From NCBI GenBank assembly GCA_015179025.1, contig WHUX01000575.1:1-18576 (forward strand): 18,576 nt of DNA, in the 5' to 3' direction. The position numbers and the translations under genes were made by a program. Shown here piece after piece: positions 17,276 through 18,576 of the stretch. Origin of the DNA: Terfezia claveryi (Eukaryota > Ascomycota > Pezizomycetes > Pezizales > Pezizaceae). Under the pieces are notes generated by a model. It did no database searches. It saw only the letters and a program-made list of their open reading frames with translations, and was not told the DNA's origin. The stretch's first letter is position 1. Each line of letters opens with the position of its first letter.

Positions 17276-18576
17276 ATGGTTGAAGGAACAACACATTCAG
17301 GTCCGCCCTTCTCTCCTCCTTTCCCCCAGTCCAGAGAGTCTAGGACTCAAGTGAGTTTCGCTCATGGTAAAGGAGATGCAATTGAACTAATTAGACCGGC
17401 CTGTCACTTCAGAACGCCAATCATCTCCACATATTCGGTTTAGAGAAGCGGATGCTCTTGATCGGTTCCATGAGAGGGATCCGGGGATTCAGTTCCATAA
17501 ATCACACGGATTGGACCCGAATAGGGCTTCTACGTATGTATATATAGAAACCTTGGAATTGGATTATTGCATGGTGTTGCTATTTGCTGGGATTTAGCGG
17601 TGTGTTTTGTGTGTTTTGCTGCAGAGGGAAGTTCACAATAGTGCTCACATTGGGACGCATACTAGCGGGGTCGTGTGGACGACAGAGAGGGCATATGAGC
17701 ATGGGTATATGGATCACCCTGAGGAGTGGGGGAATCTGGGGCAGGGTGCACCGTATGTGGCCACCGTCTTACCTTTGCTTTCATCATAATCCAATATCTT
17801 CCTCTACATGATGGGCTTATAAAATGAACACATTGAAATGAAACAGTGAGGTAGAAGATATCCCCGGCTCCTTCCACCGGCCACAAACTATCGATATATC
17901 AATCAACTCCCGCGAATACGGGCCCACAGGCGGAATAAAGTCACTCAGAGAAGCAGTAGCGCACTTGTACAACACTGAACATCGAGAGGGGTGGGACAGC
18001 AAGTATACATGGGAGAACGTGTGTATTGTTCCAGGAGGAAGGTCTGGATTGATAAGAATTGCTGCTGTGATTGGGAATATATTTTTGGCGTACTTCGTCC
18101 CAGATTATACGGCGTATAATGAGATGTTGGGGATCTTCAAAAATTTTGTGGCGGTGCCAGTCCCGCTGGAGGAGAAGAACCATTACTGGATTGTTCCGGA
18201 GTTGGTCAAGAAGGAAGTTCAGAGGGGTGTGAGTGCGATTCTGACGAGTAATCCGAGGAATCCGACGGTGAGCTGAGCTGAAGTTTTGGGTTTGGGGTTT
18301 TGGGAGGGAAGCTAAATTTTGATGTGAGAGTGAATGTAGGGAATAGTGGTTAAAGATGAGAAACTGAAAGAGATCCAGGACATCTGTAGGGGGAAAGCTA
18401 CATTGGTAATGGATGAATTTTATAGTGGGTATTATTATGGGAGCAATTGCGATGGGACGACTATATCTGCCGCGGTGAATGTCACGGGTATGCCTCTCCC
18501 TTCTTTCAGGAGATATTCGTAGCACTTTAGACTTACATTCTATCGTAGATGTTAACTCGGATGATGTGCTGATCCT
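17276..18576 (+). CDS. class I/II PLP-dependent aminotransferase, 5' part
   Basis: Best exons: 17276-17366, 17413-17537, 17625-17752, 17847-18267, 18340-18487 and 18549 to the edge, 313 residues visible. The frame carries fold-type I aminotransferase hallmarks: GQGAPEVEDIPGSF (about 110-124), EYGPTGGIKSLREAVAHLYN (138-157), VCIVPGGRSGL (173-183), FVPDYTAYNEM, TSNPRNPTG (248-256, exon junction inside) and MDEFYSGYY (279-287). In this family the NPTG Asn and the Asp and Tyr of DEFY (D280, Y283) contact the PLP cofactor. The catalytic Lys and C-terminal Arg lie beyond the window. It transfers an amino group between an amino acid and a 2-oxo acid; the substrate cannot be told. No signal peptide, so probably cytosolic. 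Two joins are uncertain: donor 17367 (GTAAAG) is used because the better-looking GTGAGT at 17351 is out of phase, and 17538/17624 could instead be 17534/17626. Confidence 0.9.

Noticed and set aside
1..18576. CRISPR arrays, insertion sequences, bacterial operons, virus-derived genes
   Set aside because: No regularly spaced repeats of suitable length, no transposase, integrase or reverse-transcriptase motifs, and spliceosomal introns show a eukaryotic source.

Overview
The window looks like nuclear DNA of a filamentous ascomycete. Introns are short (45 to 94 nt) with GTATGT/GTAAGT/GTGAGT-type donors, TGCTAAT or CTAAC branch sites and TAG/CAG acceptors. Gene spacing is loose, and the gaps are AT-rich and littered with short dispersed words (TAGGTAC, TACGGAGTA, GTAGTCTGG). 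A Leotiomycete is my best guess, from general look only. No bacterial features, rRNA, tRNA, CRISPR or intact transposon are visible.

Layout. 1-2477 holds no intact gene, but 343-963 (minus) is one long gene-like frame cut by two in-frame stops and followed by an AATAAA signal. 2478-3672 (minus) encodes an unrecognised acidic, Ser/Pro-rich protein of about 398 aa, apparently broken by two frame changes. 3673-8137 is a 4.5 kb gap with dispersed repeats, fold-backs and AT-rich DNA. 8138-8569 (minus) is a possible small basic protein. 9423-16357 (plus) is the main gene: seven exons encoding about 2206 aa, a mostly disordered protein with N-terminal AT-hooks, several internal tandem repeats, a duplicated exon-intron unit, IQ motifs and a conserved-looking C-terminus. 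16358-17275 is a strand-skewed spacer. 17276 to the right edge (plus) is the 5' part of a class I/II PLP-dependent aminotransferase gene, cut off by the window end.

The genes do not form an obvious pathway or cluster. The large protein is best read as a chromatin-associated, possibly calmodulin-binding nuclear protein; the aminotransferase is an ordinary metabolic enzyme of unknown substrate. The most unusual item is the internal structure of the large gene: nested tandem repeats at 15, 27, 51, 96 and 167 nt periods, one of which copied a complete intron, plus a terminal 45-nt intron that can be retained without breaking the frame. Exon joins were inferred by hand from reading frame and splice signals.
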